Of a DNA stretch of 62,621 bases, positions 16,404 to 26,145 are shown one piece after another. The DNA is from Bacteroidota bacterium. GTDB lineage: Bacteria > Bacteroidota > Bacteroidia > Chitinophagales > LD1. Below the pieces are notes generated by a model that worked only from the letters and a program-made list of their open reading frames with translations, ran no database searches and had not been told where the DNA came from. Within the stretch, counting starts at the first letter, position 1. Each line of letters begins with the position of its first letter. The position numbers and the translations under genes are program-made. The stretch is from positions 1 through 62,621 of the forward strand of contig JAFDYN010000008.1 of NCBI GenBank assembly GCA_018267385.1. The letters are read 5' to 3'.

Positions 16404-16928
16404 TTACTTGCCCAGATTCTTCAGCGTAGCCTTGTGGTGGTGGCCTACGTGATAGATGGTAAAGTGGAGCATCTCGCGCAGGGTGATCTTACCCAATAGC
16501 GGGTGCGGTAGAACGATGGAGTCCAGCTTTTCCTCATCCATCTTCTCCACCTTGCTGGCCAGTTTCTCTACGGTATCTGTCAGTTTGATGATCTGGCGGT
16601 TGCGACTGCTCACGCTCACCGCCTTGGGCCTGTAGCGGCCTACAGCCTGGCCTCCGGCAGAGAGGCGCTCCTTATATTTGGCCACTACCTCCTCGTAGCT
16701 GTGCGAGGGTGCTTTGGCCCGGCCAAAGAGCAGCCGTGGCACAAAACCCGGCAGCTGCATGGCGGTACGCAGCGGCACTACTGAGCGGTAGATATGGTCC
16801 AGCTGGTGGCCGGCTGTCCATTTGCCATCGGCAGCGCGCACGAAATCCTCGTCCGTCTGCGATGACAGCATTACTGCAAATCGCGTGTGGTCTTCTCTCA
16901 GTCGGGTCGCTATCTCGGATCGGGTCAT
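16404..16928 (-). CDS. DinB/YfiT family protein
   Basis: A 174-residue four-helix-bundle protein of the DinB family. Metal-ligand histidines are visible in the second helix (WTAGHQLDHIYRSV) and the last helix (MLHFTIYHVGHHHKATLKNL), the usual three-histidine arrangement. Members include thiol-dependent S-transferases and many uncharacterised proteins. No cofactor-pathway genes lie nearby, so the substrate is open. The start at 16928 gives MTRSEIATRL, standard for the fold. It is downstream of a 290-bp gap without genes. Confidence 0.8.
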   Translation of the reverse strand: MTRSEIATRLREDHTRFAVMLSSQTDEDFVRAADGKWTAGHQLDHIYRSVVPLRTAMQLPGFVPRLLFGRAKAPSHSYEEVVAKYKERLSAGGQAVGRYRPKAVSVSSRNRQIIKLTDTVEKLASKVEKMDEEKLDSIVLPHPLLGKITLREMLHFTIYHVGHHHKATLKNLGK

Positions 16929-17218
16929 TCCGGGAGGTTCTTTGGGTTTAGTTTGGGTCTGTCAAGATACGATAAAACCCCGCAAAACCAAATAAACTAC
17001 GCAGTATGCATCACTTATTCATATGTGGCACCACTATATGTTGCTGTAAAGAACAAGTCCTCTCCTGTAAAAGAATCCTCAGGATAGGGAACATTTAAAA
17101 ATGTGATACGTATCACTAGTGATCGCGGCCGATCCCTGCCTCAAAAAAGCTAACCGGCAGCCCCCGCGAGGTACTCTACCCGGACCCCACGGCAGAGAAC
17201 CAAACACCAGCATAATAT

Positions 17219-17449
17219 ATGATAGAAGAAGAAGACATCATCATCACTACCACAGACATCAGCCCGCTCATACCTGAGGGTACCCGCGGGCAGGTACACC
17301 AGGTGTACGTCACGCATCCGAGGTCTTACCTCATAGAGTTTCTGGATGAGGAGGATACTCCCATAGATACGCTGGAGGTATCAGAGGCATACATAGAGCT
17401 GGCCACCAAGTCCGGCAGTATGGCCCTCCGCATAGGCCGCCGCGCGTAA
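17219..17449 (+). CDS. DUF4926-like small protein
   Basis: A 76-residue acidic soluble protein with a KOW/SH3-like pattern: DIIITTTDISPLIPEGTRGQ, then VHQVYVTHPRSYLIEFLDEE, then VSEAYIEL. This agrees with the DUF4926 family, often found in toxin-antitoxin or nuclease-associated loci, but no partner gene is adjacent. A strong hairpin follows at 17455-17486. Function unknown. Confidence 0.6.
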   Translation: MIEEEDIIITTTDISPLIPEGTRGQVHQVYVTHPRSYLIEFLDEEDTPIDTLEVSEAYIELATKSGSMALRIGRRA

Positions 17450-17454
17450 ATGAT

Positions 17455-17486
17455 GAAGCCCCGTCTCAGCACTGAGACGGGGCTTC
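17455..17486 (+). terminator. Strong hairpin after the DUF4926-like gene
   Basis: GAAGCCCCGTCTCA (17455-17468) pairs perfectly with TGAGACGGGGCTTC (17473-17486) around a 4-nt loop, 5 bp past the stop codon. The downstream T-run is weak, as is common in this phylum. Confidence 0.8.
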
Positions 17487-17517
17487 GTTATTACCACTCA
17501 GACGGGTATCCAATAAA

Positions 17518-17545
17518 AGAGCAAGCACTCTGCAGCGCTTGCTCT
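17518..17545 (-). terminator. Terminator of the RS/Gly-rich gene (GCTGCAGAGT loop)
   Basis: On the minus strand AGAGCAAGC, loop GCTGCAGAGT, GCTTGCTCT is followed by TTTATTGG. The same 10-nt loop occurs in the terminator at 33775-33810, whose stem differs by compensating changes. Confidence 0.8.
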
Positions 17546-17573
17546 CGGGATCAGCATTTTTCTTTTCTACAGA

Positions 17574-18800
17574 CTATCGGCTACGGCGGCCGCCACGGTC
17601 GTAGTCTGAGTCATAGTCATCAGACTCACCGTACTGGTCATCATCGTAGCCATCTTCGTCGTAGTTGTCATCTTCGTCATACTCATCGTAGCCGCCATGG
17701 CCGGAGCGGTCGTCCTGATCATAGCCACGCATGCCACCGCGACTGCCATTGTAGCCTTCGTCATAGCCACCCTGGCTACGGCTGCTACCGTAGTCCTCAT
17801 CTGAGCGGCCAGAGCTGCCCCGGCTGCCTTCATAGTTGTCATCATCGTCATAGCTATCCTCCATGTCGTCCTGCTCATACTGGCTGCGTCCGCCGCCGCC
17901 AGAGCCGTAGTCACTGTCAGAGTAGCGTGATGAGCCACCTCTGCCTGAGCTATATTGATTGTGCCCTTCAGGGTTATTGTTTTGTCCGCTGCGGCCACCG
18001 CGAGAGGAGGAGCCACTACGGCCATAGTCCTGATCATAGTCTGAGGAAGATGACCGCGAGGAGCCACGGCCAGAGCCGTAATCACTATCGGAGCCATAGC
18101 CGGAGTATCCGCCACGACCAGAAGTATATTGATTGTGACCTTCCGGATTGTGGTTGCCACCACGGCCACTGTTGCCACTACGCGAGGAGCCGCCACCTGA
18201 GCCATATTCACCTGATGAATACTGATTGCTACCGCGGGAGCTGCCGCTACGAGATGATCCTCCACGGTCATAGTCCTGGTCATAATCTGATGAGGAGCGG
18301 GATGATGATCCGCCACGTCCTGAGGTGTACTGGTTGTGCCCCTCCGGATTGTGATTTTGACCACTGCGGCCGGACCTGCCTCCGCGTAAAGAGGAGGAGG
18401 AAGAGCGGCGGTCACTGTCTGAATCTGAGTACCGGCCGCGCTCGTCACGCTCCTGGCCACGTGATGATGAGCCACTCCTCATGTCTGAGGAGCTGCTACG
18501 GCCACTTCCCGAGCGGGATGAAGATGATGATGACCGGCCTGATGATGACCCGCCCGAAGACCTGCCGGAAGAAGAGCCGCCAGATGAAGAAGAGCGGCCT
18601 GAGCCGCTACGACCGGAGGTGTATTGATTGTGGCCTTCGGGATTGTGATTGTGGCTATCACGTGAGGAGCTACCCCCCTGAGAACTGCGGGAAGATGAAC
18701 TACCTCCGCGAGAGCTGCTGCCACTGCGGGATGAGGATCCACCCCGTGAGCTTTGAGAATCATGAGAGCCGCTATGGCCCCTGCCTGATGACTTTTGCAT
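17574..18800 (-). CDS. Arg/Ser/Gly-rich disordered protein with NPEGHNQYTSGR repeats
   Basis: A 408-residue low-complexity protein. Residues 1 to about 250 are dominated by Ser, Arg and Gly (SSSRGG, RSSSS and similar, like eukaryotic RS domains). The motif NPEGHNQY(T/S)SGR appears four times, plus a degenerate NQYSSGEYGSG. The last 130 residues are rich in Asp and Tyr (DDDDNYEGS, YDEYDEDDNYDEDGYDDDQ) and end with RGGRRSR. There is no signal peptide. The basic front and acidic tail suggest phase separation or nucleic-acid binding; that is inference. The NPEGHNQY unit slightly resembles stress-protein KGG motifs. The opposite-strand frame of similar length is His-rich and lies across both terminators, so I reject it. 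Confidence 0.65.
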   Translation of the reverse strand: MQKSSGRGHSGSHDSQSSRGGSSSRSGSSSRGGSSSSRSSQGGSSSRDSHNHNPEGHNQYTSGRSGSGRSSSSGGSSSGRSSGGSSSGRSSSSSSRSGSGRSSSSDMRSGSSSRGQERDERGRYSDSDSDRRSSSSSLRGGRSGRSGQNHNPEGHNQYTSGRGGSSSRSSSDYDQDYDRGGSSRSGSSRGSNQYSSGEYGSGGGSSRSGNSGRGGNHNPEGHNQYTSGRGGYSGYGSDSDYGSGRGSSRSSSSDYDQDYGRSGSSSRGGRSGQNNNPEGHNQYSSGRGGSSRYSDSDYGSGGGGRSQYEQDDMEDSYDDDDNYEGSRGSSGRSDEDYGSSRSQGGYDEGYNGSRGGMRGYDQDDRSGHGGYDEYDEDDNYDEDGYDDDQYGESDDYDSDYDRGGRRSR

Positions 18801-19175
18801 AATGCTTATTTTTTTTGGTTAGAGAATAGGCCTGATGGCCGAGTGGCTATGTAGCAAAATATCAACCGCAGCATGGGGAAATGATCTAAGCAGCAGTATG
18901 CTAGATCATTAGAGTATTGGTGGTAAAAGTATTCATGCTGTACTATAAAGATTTTGCTCCTCATCAGGGGAAGGCTTTGCCACTGTGAGGTATGATGGTC
19001 AGGCAGATGCCGGCGAGAGGGAAAATGCCTTCAGGTGTAATGAAAAATTATGTGGTTAGCTTTCAAGCTGCTATGCTGCTGGGTGATGCAGAAGTTGTCG
19101 CAGAAGTCAATGCATAGGATATACTCCTATGTGATGGCACAGCCTTTGGTGCATACAGCCAAAACCAAACACACA
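18801..19175. other. 375-bp intergenic region between divergent genes
   Basis: It separates the minus-strand RS-rich gene from the plus-strand collagen-like gene, so it should hold two promoters. I see no exact TAnnTTTG box, hairpin or repeat. A plus-strand frame open from 19050 merges with the collagen-like gene but lacks coding character before 19176. Confidence 0.5.
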
Positions 19176-19496
19176 ATGAAGCACATCAGGATCCTCACAG
19201 TAGCAGCTATGGTCTGCACGGCTATGGCTGTATCTGCCCAGAGCTCCGGCACTCAGAGCGGCAGCGGCAACAGCACCCCATCTCAAAATCCTACACACCC
19301 CTCCGGTAATATGGGAGGCACAGGCTCTACAGGCCACACAGGTAGCTCGGGCTACACCGGCTCTACGGGCTCTTCAGGTCGCCATGGTGGTAGCACCGGT
19401 ACGACCGGTCGTGGCCATAGTGGCGCCACAGGTATGACAGGCCATACAGGCCCGGGCGGTACTACAGGCATGAGCGGCGCCTCCGGCCCCAGGTAA
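19176..19496 (+). CDS. Secreted collagen-like Gly-X-Thr/Ser protein
   Basis: A 106-residue protein. The signal peptide MKHIRILTVAAMVCTAMAVS ends in AQ, which sets the start at 19176 rather than at the earlier ATG (19050). The mature part is a string of Gly-X-Y triplets (GGTGSTGHTGSSGYTGSTGS, then GATGMTGHTGPGG), ending SGPR. Collagen-like triplets rich in Thr occur in bacterial surface and biofilm proteins. It has no sorting domain. The gene lies in the same direction as the small ORF at 19589. Confidence 0.65.
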   Translation: MKHIRILTVAAMVCTAMAVSAQSSGTQSGSGNSTPSQNPTHPSGNMGGTGSTGHTGSSGYTGSTGSSGRHGGSTGTTGRGHSGATGMTGHTGPGGTTGMSGASGPR

Positions 19497-19588
19497 AAGG
19501 CTTTGTAAAACTCTTCCAGGACAGGGGTGGGTGCATATCTACTCCTGTTTTGGTGTCTCCTTTTGTCCACCCTGAAAAAACCAAACAC

Positions 19589-19792
19589 ATGAACTACCTG
19601 ATCAAAGACCAGCAGCTCCGCCAGACACATACTGACATGCAAAAGCTGCTGACCAATGTGCGAATGCAGCTATCATCCGGCCTGCTGAGTGATAGAGAGG
19701 CGATGCTGATGCGCAGTGTATCAAACAACCTCAGCACTGCTATCTCGCGTATGGACTATCTCCTGGCCAGCCCGGTCAAGGCGCAAAACTGA
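19589..19792 (+). CDS. Small helical protein, unknown function
   Basis: A 67-residue protein from MNYLIKDQQLRQTHTDMQKL; the earlier ATG at 19550 is less likely. It appears fully helical with heptad-like leucines (LLTNVRMQLSSGLLSDREAM, SNNLSTAISRMDYLLASP). No domain is recognised. It ends before a good terminator (19821-19848), supporting that it is expressed, perhaps with the collagen-like gene 92 bp upstream. Confidence 0.5.
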   Translation: MNYLIKDQQLRQTHTDMQKLLTNVRMQLSSGLLSDREAMLMRSVSNNLSTAISRMDYLLASPVKAQN

Positions 19793-19820
19793 CATACGAA
19801 GCGGTTTTTCCTATATGCAT

Positions 19821-19848
19821 AGCACTCCATTTGGAGTGCTTTTTTTTG
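19821..19848 (+). terminator. Rho-independent terminator
   Basis: AGCACTCC, loop ATTT, GGAGTGCT, then eight T. A canonical terminator for the plus-strand genes ending at 19792. Confidence 0.9.
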
Positions 19849-19866
19849 ATCTCGAGGTAAATGAAA

Positions 19867-19891
19867 AAAGGCACCCGGAAAGGGTGCCTTT
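19867..19891 (-). terminator. Terminator of the first giant T9SS gene
   Basis: AAAGGCACCC (19867-19876) pairs with GGGTGCCTTT (19882-19891); on the minus strand a T-run follows. The second giant gene has a nearly identical terminator at 26379-26405. Confidence 0.85.
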
Positions 19892-19914
19892 AGCAGTATC
19901 ATATTTGTCTATGA

Positions 19915-22900
19915 CTATCTGGTCACTACGAGTTTCTTTGTAGTAAAGCTGCTGCCGGCGTAGACAGATACAGAGTAGGTGCCCTGCGACAGGCCGGAGA
20001 TATCAAAGGTGGAGATATTGTAGCCCTCTGCCAGCTGCCATGGCTGGTTTAGCACGACGCGGCCCAGCATGTCTGTGATGGTCACATTCGCCTTCTGGCC
20101 GGCAGTGGTCAGGATGCCGAGCTGTACGGAGTTGACAGCAGGGTTTGGTATCATATCCTCAAAGCTGAAGCCCTTCTCTCCTATCAGAGAGGCTGACACG
20201 ATCTCTGAGTAGACATACTGCCCGTCAAAGTCTACCTGCTTGAGGCGGTAGTAGTAGACAGTGCCCGGCTGTACGGTACGGTCAGAGTAGGAGTAAGAGA
20301 GCTGGGTATTGCTGTTGCCGTGGCCATCTACCCACCCTATCTGGGTGAAGTCCGTACCATTGGTGCTGCGCTCTACGGCAAAGCCCTTGTTATTGATCTC
20401 AGAGGCTGTAGCCCAGTCGAGGTCTATGTACTTATTGTCTATCGCATCTGCGGTCAGATAGAGCAGGGTGACCGGCAGTGGTGTATTGTTCACGTTCTGC
20501 GCGTGGATGTAGAAGCCGGACCAGCTCGATACGTTCATACAGACTTCCCACACGTTATTGAAGGTCACGCCATTCACCGTAGGGTTATGTGTCTTGGATG
20601 TCGGCGTGAGTACGATACGTGAGGTATTGCTGTATGGTGTCTCTGCGCCGCCGTGGAACTTCGTCACTACCGCATTAGTCATACTTGGCAGGAATGTAGA
20701 ATAGTAGGCTGGTGCATTATGATTATCACTGGCCGATGCAGTGCTCAGTGCTGCTACTTCCGCATCACTCATATAGAGGCAGACAGAGGCAGATCCGGAG
20801 GTATTGGCCGGAGATATCTTGAAGTGACGCTGCAGGTAGCTCTGCGGGGTTGTAGGCCCGAACTGGTGCACATAACTATCTACAGTCACATCTACATTGG
20901 TATTGCCCAGTGTATTGCCACCGTCAGTGATCTTGACCATCAGGTTGCCGCTATTGTCGTAGAATACCTTAGTAGCACCTGTGGTCACTGTGCAGGCGTA
21001 TACATCACCGCTGGTCAGTACCGGCGTAGGATATGATACCGGGCTACCGGTGATGGATGCTGCAGGACAGCTATTGGCATCTGTCACAGAGGTGAGTGTG
21101 CAGGAGCTATTGGCGCCGGCAGGTATCTCAAACGGTGATGATTGATTCGTATATGGTGTGCCGCATACGGTAAAGTTGTATGGCGATGTACCTCCGGTGA
21201 TCGTCACTGTAGCGGTATGGCCACCGTTGCACGGATCTATCACATCTGCTATAGAGGCCGAAGACGGACCTGTGGTGACATTGACAGTAGTAGAGACACC
21301 ACCTGCACCATTGCATGGTGATGGACCGGTGACCGATACCCAGTAGGATGTAGTAGATGCCGGAGTAGGTGAGTAAGATACCGATGTAGCACCTGCTATA
21401 GGGTTGGTACCTACTACGGTACCAGTGCCCCACTGATAGTTGGCTCCTGTACCCAGTGAGCCACCGGTAGCCGTCAGCGTCGTGCTGGCACCGCTACAGA
21501 TAGTGGTAGTGCCACTGATACCCGTAGGCGCCGTAGATGGTGTATTGACATTGACTGTAGTCGTAGCGCCACCTGCCGGGCTGCCGCATGGTGCAGCACC
21601 TGTCACAGACACCCAGTAGGACGTAGTAGATGATGGCGTAGGCGTGTATGATACCGATGTAGCACCTGCTATCGGACTGGTGCCCACAGTACCACCTGTG
21701 CCCCACTGATACGTAGCGCCTGTACCCAGAGAGCCGCCTGTGGCAGTCAATGTCACACTGTTACCCTGGCAGATAGTACCGCCACCACCGCTGATGCCCG
21801 TAGGCGCGGTAGATGGTGTATTGACATTGACTGTAGTAGTCACGCCGCCGGCACCGTTACATGGTGATGGACCGGTGACAGATACCCAGTAGGAGGTAGT
21901 AGAGGAAGGTGTAGGTGTATAAGAGACCGATGTAGCACCTCCTATCGGATTTGTACCTACTACGCTACCTGTACCCCACTGATAGTTAGCCCCTGTGCCC
22001 AGAGAGCCACCTGTAGCAGTCAGCGTGGTGCTATTGCCCTGGCAGATAGTGGTAGTGCCACTGATACCCGTAGGCGCGGTAGATGGTGTATTGACATTGA
22101 CTGTAGTGGTCACGCCGCCGGCACCGTTACATGGTGATGGACCTGTGACAGACACCCAGTAAGTAGTAGTAGATGATGGTGTAGGTGTATAAGAGATAGA
22201 AGTAGCGCCGCCTATAGGGTTAGTACCCACCACAGCACCGGTACCCCACTGATAGTTGGCACCTGTACCTAGAGAGCCGCCTGTGGCAGTCAGTGTCACA
22301 CTGTTACCCTGGCAGATCGTACCACCGCCACCGCTGATACCAGTCACTGCGCTGGATGGTGTATTAACATTGACCGTAGTAGTCACGCCCCCCGCACCGT
22401 TACACGGTGATGGACCTGTGACAGATACCCAGTAGGACGTAGTAGAAGATGGTGTAGGTGTATAGGAAACCGATGTAGCACCTGCTATCGGACTCGTGCC
22501 GACTACGCTGCCTGTGCCCCACTGATAGTTGGCACCTGTGCCCAGAGAGCCGCCTGTGGCAGTGAGCGTCACACCACTTCCCTGGCAGATGGTACCGCCG
22601 CCTCCGCTGATGCCTGTAGGCGCGGTAGATGGTGTATTGACATTGACTGTAGTGGTCACGCCACCCGCACCGTTACATGGTGATGGACCTGTGACAGACA
22701 CCCAGTAAGTAGTAGTAGATGATGGTGTAGGTGTATAAGAGATAGAAGTAGCGCCCGCTATTGGGTTAGTACCCACTACAGCACCGGTACCCCACTGATA
22801 GTTGGCACCTGTGCCCAGAGAGCCGCCTGTGGCAGTGAGCGTCACACCACTGCCCTGGCAGATAGTGCCACCGCCTCCGCTGATGCCTGTAGGCGCGGTA

Positions 22901-25900
22901 GATGGTGTATTGACATTGACCGTAGTAGTCACGCCACCGGCACCATTACATGGTGATGGACCGGTGACAGATACCCAGTAGGAGGTAGTAGAAGATGGTG
23001 TAGGTGTATAGGAAACCGATGTAGCACCTGCTATCGGACTCGTGCCGACTACGCTGCCTGTGCCCCACTGATAGTTGGCACCTGTGCCCAGAGAGCCGCC
23101 TGTGGCAGTCAGTGTCACACCACTGCCCTGGCAGATCGTACCACCGCCACCGCTGATGCCTGTAGGCGCGGTAGATGGTGTATTGACGTTCACTGTAGTA
23201 TAGGTACCCCCCGCACCATTGCATGGTGATGGGCCTGTGACAGACACCCAGTAGGATGTGGTAGAAGAAGGTGTAGGTGTATAAGAGATGGAAGTAGCGC
23301 CTCCTATCGGGTTGGTGCCCACTACGGTGCCTGTACCCCACTGATAGTTGGCCCCTGTGCCGAGAGAACCACCGGAAGCGGTCAGGGTCACACCCGATCC
23401 CTGGCAGATAGTACCACCGCCGCCGCTGATACCAGTCACTGCGCTGGACGGAGTATTGACAGTGACTGTAGTAGACACGCCACCTGCACCACCACACGGC
23501 GCCGGTCCGGTGACTGATACCCAGTATGATGTAGTAGAAGATGGTGTAGGTGTATAAGAGATAGATGTAGCGCCTCCTATCGGATTCGTACCTACTACGC
23601 TGCCTGTGCCCCACTGATAGTTGGCACCTGTGCCGAGAGAGCCGCCTGTAGCAGTCAGGGTCACACCACTGCCCTGGCAGATGGTGCCACCGCCACCACT
23701 GATACCTGTCACGGCGCTAGATGGCGTGCTCACTGTGATAGCAGCGGATGCCTTGGTAGTACTATTGCAGCCATTGGCTGTAGCATATACGCTGAGCGTG
23801 CTGCTGCTGAGGTTGCTCACAGTCACAGTCTCAGATGTAGTGCTACTGGATGGGCTGTAGGACGGAGATCCTGCCGAGGCTGACCACACATACGTATAGT
23901 AGGCCGTAGCAGAGGAGCCTGCTGTAGCAGAACCCTGTACGGTACCATTGCATGAGCTGCACGCCGCGCTACCTGTAGCACTGTTCACCACCGGCGATGC
24001 ATCCATTTTATAATATGCCACGAGGTTATTCCAGTTGGGATCAGTACCGCTGGTACTAGGCTGCGTCATCAGGTTGCTGATCGCATTTTGCGACAGCGCC
24101 ACGTTGTAGACCTTGACCTCATCTATCGTACCGAAATCTTGTCCGCCGCCCTGGTAGTTACCCACAGCTACTATATTATCATTGCCGCTGTATCCTACCT
24201 GTATCGCTGACTTGCCTACGAATACACCATCTACATAGAAGCTCTCCGTATTGCCGGAGCCGGAGGCGGCTATATGGTGCCAGCCTGAGGAGAGAGAGGA
24301 GATGTCTACAGACTGTACCAGTGAGGCGTTGCTGGCTATCGTGCCGCCATTTACCACCGAGGCTGCACTGGCAGGATAGAAACCACCCTGATAGGCGCCC
24401 AGTATGAGGCCTGCATTGGTAGCACCCTGCGTACGCTCTACTATGACCGGGTGGTAATTTACCCCTCGGAAAAGAGTATTCCAGTTGCCATTGGCCGGTA
24501 GGGGGAATTTGACCCAGGCCGATAGCGTCCACGTACTACCCAGCGTCACATTGGATGCTGAGGTAGAGGTGCCCACCAGCAGATAGTTGCTCGATCCGGT
24601 GCCTGTGGTCAGGCACTGGCCTGCAGGTGCCATCTGATTTGCTACGGTGGCGGTCAGGTTGCCTGTAGAGCAGACACTCGTGGTGCTGAGCGTAGGCGTA
24701 GGGCCGGGATATGTATTGAGCGATGCTGTAGCTGTAGCCGCCGCGTTTTTGCCACCGGCATCTCCCGCCAGAAAGCTGAATGCCGTAGCTGTCGTAAATG
24801 TCTGGAAGGCTTTGGACGATGCCAATGGACAAGGCAGGTTATATTTATAAGCCAGGTATCCCTCTATGATCTGGCGCTGGGCCGCAGTGAGGATCGTATT
24901 AAAGTAGATCACTTCTGCTACTTCTCCCGATGACATTTCGTTCAGGCCATTACTCCATCCGTTTAGCTGTAGCTGACCGGGACCATTTGGCGATCCTCCC
25001 GTACCTGTGGCCTGCAGCACACCGTAGTCATAGAAGTTGGTACCACTACCCACATTACTATTGCTGGTGATCTCATACATATGCGGTATCTGGTCACCGC
25101 TAGGGGTACTGGCGCTGCTGGTGATCCAGTTATTGCAGTAGCATTTCTCTTCACCACCGCCCCAGTTGCCAAAGAGCCAGTTGGTACTCGCAGATGAGCA
25201 CAGGCGCGAGTTGGTACCGGTGAGCCGGTCTACCACAAACATGGTATAGTTGCTATTGGCCCCGCCGTCCAGGCTATTGTATAGTGTCAGGAACTGTGAG
25301 GTATTGAAGGTAAGGCATGGATTGCCATTGAAGCTGGACGAGGAGGCGGTGTATGATGGCCTGTATGCCTGCCAGTACTGATAGAAGCGGTTGCCGTTGC
25401 CACTCATATCGTACCAGTTTTCTACGTTGCCGCTGACGTCTGTGGCTATGCCCGCATCAGCGCGGCACCAGAGTTTGAGGTTGCTTGAAAGTGACGACAG
25501 CGGGCCACCCATCACATTGAAGCCACCACCCCATGAAGTGCCTGAGCAGGATGGAGAGCCCGTAGGATTGCCAAATACTTCTGCCGCTCCGCAGCTGTTA
25601 TTAGGGCTATTATATACAGTCACATTGGCCGGGGCCGTGATGGTAGGGCTGGTATAGGAGGTCACCTTGTAGGTGAGTGTGGCCGATGAGCCCGGCCAGG
25701 TAGGCGGGCAGCCCGTGTTATAGTAGAAAACGATGAGGTTCCAACCGCTGCCTCCGGGGCTTGACTGCTGGCAGGTGAAGTTTGCCGTCTGGCCGTTACC
25801 ATTGTAGATAGCTGTCCATCCGCTGCGGTACTCAAAGTAGGTCCAGTACACTGAGGAGCTGGCCCAGCCGCCTGTCAGCTCAAAATTATAGGTGTAGCCG

Positions 25901-26145
25901 GCTATGCCGTCAAACTGCTGGTACTGCGTACTGGAGGCTGATACCGTACCTGCTGTACAGGTATTGAAGCCACCACCGTAATAGACACCACCGCCCCAGC
26001 CACTATTGTAGCACTGGGCCTGTATGTATAGAGGTAGTATAAAGGATCCTAATACCAACAGGACGAGCACACGCAGGCGTTGATAAAGAGGTGAAAAGGA
26101 CGATGGCTTGCAGCAAGCCGGGAATAGGGTAGAGGTTTTCTTCAT
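19915..26145 (-). CDS. Giant T9SS adhesin-like protein with lectin domains and 9 Ig-like repeats
   Basis: 2076 residues. A signal segment (1-44, ending LPLYIQAQ) is followed by a Cys-containing beta domain (45-205), a concanavalin-like domain (about 213-437, LKLWCRADAGIATDVSGNV through EVIYFNTILTAAQRQIIEGY) and a LamG-type domain (about 520-690, WTLSAWVKFP, GWHHIAASG, IDEVKVYNVAL). Nine repeats of 91 residues follow (about 803-1623), each with a TICQGSGVTLTATGGSLGTG front and a YWVSVTGPSPCNGAGG end. The last 85 residues are a T9SS type A sorting domain (IPNPAVNSVQLGI to TKKLVVTR). It is probably displayed at the cell surface for carbohydrate binding or adhesion. The C-terminal 450 residues are nearly identical to those of the next gene. 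Confidence 0.88.
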   Translation of the reverse strand: MKKTSTLFPACCKPSSFSPLYQRLRVLVLLVLGSFILPLYIQAQCYNSGWGGGVYYGGGFNTCTAGTVSASSTQYQQFDGIAGYTYNFELTGGWASSSVYWTYFEYRSGWTAIYNGNGQTANFTCQQSSPGGSGWNLIVFYYNTGCPPTWPGSSATLTYKVTSYTSPTITAPANVTVYNSPNNSCGAAEVFGNPTGSPSCSGTSWGGGFNVMGGPLSSLSSNLKLWCRADAGIATDVSGNVENWYDMSGNGNRFYQYWQAYRPSYTASSSSFNGNPCLTFNTSQFLTLYNSLDGGANSNYTMFVVDRLTGTNSRLCSSASTNWLFGNWGGGEEKCYCNNWITSSASTPSGDQIPHMYEITSNSNVGSGTNFYDYGVLQATGTGGSPNGPGQLQLNGWSNGLNEMSSGEVAEVIYFNTILTAAQRQIIEGYLAYKYNLPCPLASSKAFQTFTTATAFSFLAGDAGGKNAAATATASLNTYPGPTPTLSTTSVCSTGNLTATVANQMAPAGQCLTTGTGSSNYLLVGTSTSASNVTLGSTWTLSAWVKFPLPANGNWNTLFRGVNYHPVIVERTQGATNAGLILGAYQGGFYPASAASVVNGGTIASNASLVQSVDISSLSSGWHHIAASGSGNTESFYVDGVFVGKSAIQVGYSGNDNIVAVGNYQGGGQDFGTIDEVKVYNVALSQNAISNLMTQPSTSGTDPNWNNLVAYYKMDASPVVNSATGSAACSSCNGTVQGSATAGSSATAYYTYVWSASAGSPSYSPSSSTTSETVTVSNLSSSTLSVYATANGCNSTTKASAAITVSTPSSAVTGISGGGGTICQGSGVTLTATGGSLGTGANYQWGTGSVVGTNPIGGATSISYTPTPSSTTSYWVSVTGPAPCGGAGGVSTTVTVNTPSSAVTGISGGGGTICQGSGVTLTASGGSLGTGANYQWGTGTVVGTNPIGGATSISYTPTPSSTTSYWVSVTGPSPCNGAGGTYTTVNVNTPSTAPTGISGGGGTICQGSGVTLTATGGSLGTGANYQWGTGSVVGTSPIAGATSVSYTPTPSSTTSYWVSVTGPSPCNGAGGVTTTVNVNTPSTAPTGISGGGGTICQGSGVTLTATGGSLGTGANYQWGTGAVVGTNPIAGATSISYTPTPSSTTTYWVSVTGPSPCNGAGGVTTTVNVNTPSTAPTGISGGGGTICQGSGVTLTATGGSLGTGANYQWGTGSVVGTSPIAGATSVSYTPTPSSTTSYWVSVTGPSPCNGAGGVTTTVNVNTPSSAVTGISGGGGTICQGNSVTLTATGGSLGTGANYQWGTGAVVGTNPIGGATSISYTPTPSSTTTYWVSVTGPSPCNGAGGVTTTVNVNTPSTAPTGISGTTTICQGNSTTLTATGGSLGTGANYQWGTGSVVGTNPIGGATSVSYTPTPSSTTSYWVSVTGPSPCNGAGGVTTTVNVNTPSTAPTGISGGGGTICQGNSVTLTATGGSLGTGATYQWGTGGTVGTSPIAGATSVSYTPTPSSTTSYWVSVTGAAPCGSPAGGATTTVNVNTPSTAPTGISGTTTICSGASTTLTATGGSLGTGANYQWGTGTVVGTNPIAGATSVSYSPTPASTTSYWVSVTGPSPCNGAGGVSTTVNVTTGPSSASIADVIDPCNGGHTATVTITGGTSPYNFTVCGTPYTNQSSPFEIPAGANSSCTLTSVTDANSCPAASITGSPVSYPTPVLTSGDVYACTVTTGATKVFYDNSGNLMVKITDGGNTLGNTNVDVTVDSYVHQFGPTTPQSYLQRHFKISPANTSGSASVCLYMSDAEVAALSTASASDNHNAPAYYSTFLPSMTNAVVTKFHGGAETPYSNTSRIVLTPTSKTHNPTVNGVTFNNVWEVCMNVSSWSGFYIHAQNVNNTPLPVTLLYLTADAIDNKYIDLDWATASEINNKGFAVERSTNGTDFTQIGWVDGHGNSNTQLSYSYSDRTVQPGTVYYYRLKQVDFDGQYVYSEIVSASLIGEKGFSFEDMIPNPAVNSVQLGILTTAGQKANVTITDMLGRVVLNQPWQLAEGYNISTFDISGLSQGTYSVSVYAGSSFTTKKLVVTR
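21276..23735 (-). repeat. Nine 273-bp tandem repeats within the giant gene
   Basis: Successive 273-bp units encode the 91-residue Ig-like repeat. They fall into GGGGTICQG and GTTTICQG subtypes. Unit-to-unit identity is high over long stretches, so unequal crossing-over and assembly collapse are both likely here. Confidence 0.85.

Noticed and set aside
17101..17150. Sequence resembling cloning-vector polylinker (CACTAGTGATCGCGGCCG)
   Set aside because: The match to vector is partial (the following bases differ), and the surroundings show no other vector sequence; probably chance.
17450..18802. 450-residue plus-strand ORF rich in His, Arg and Ser
   Set aside because: It is the shadow of the minus-strand RS-rich repeats. 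It starts inside the hairpin after the DUF4926-like gene and runs across another terminator; the minus-strand frame has a terminator in the right place.
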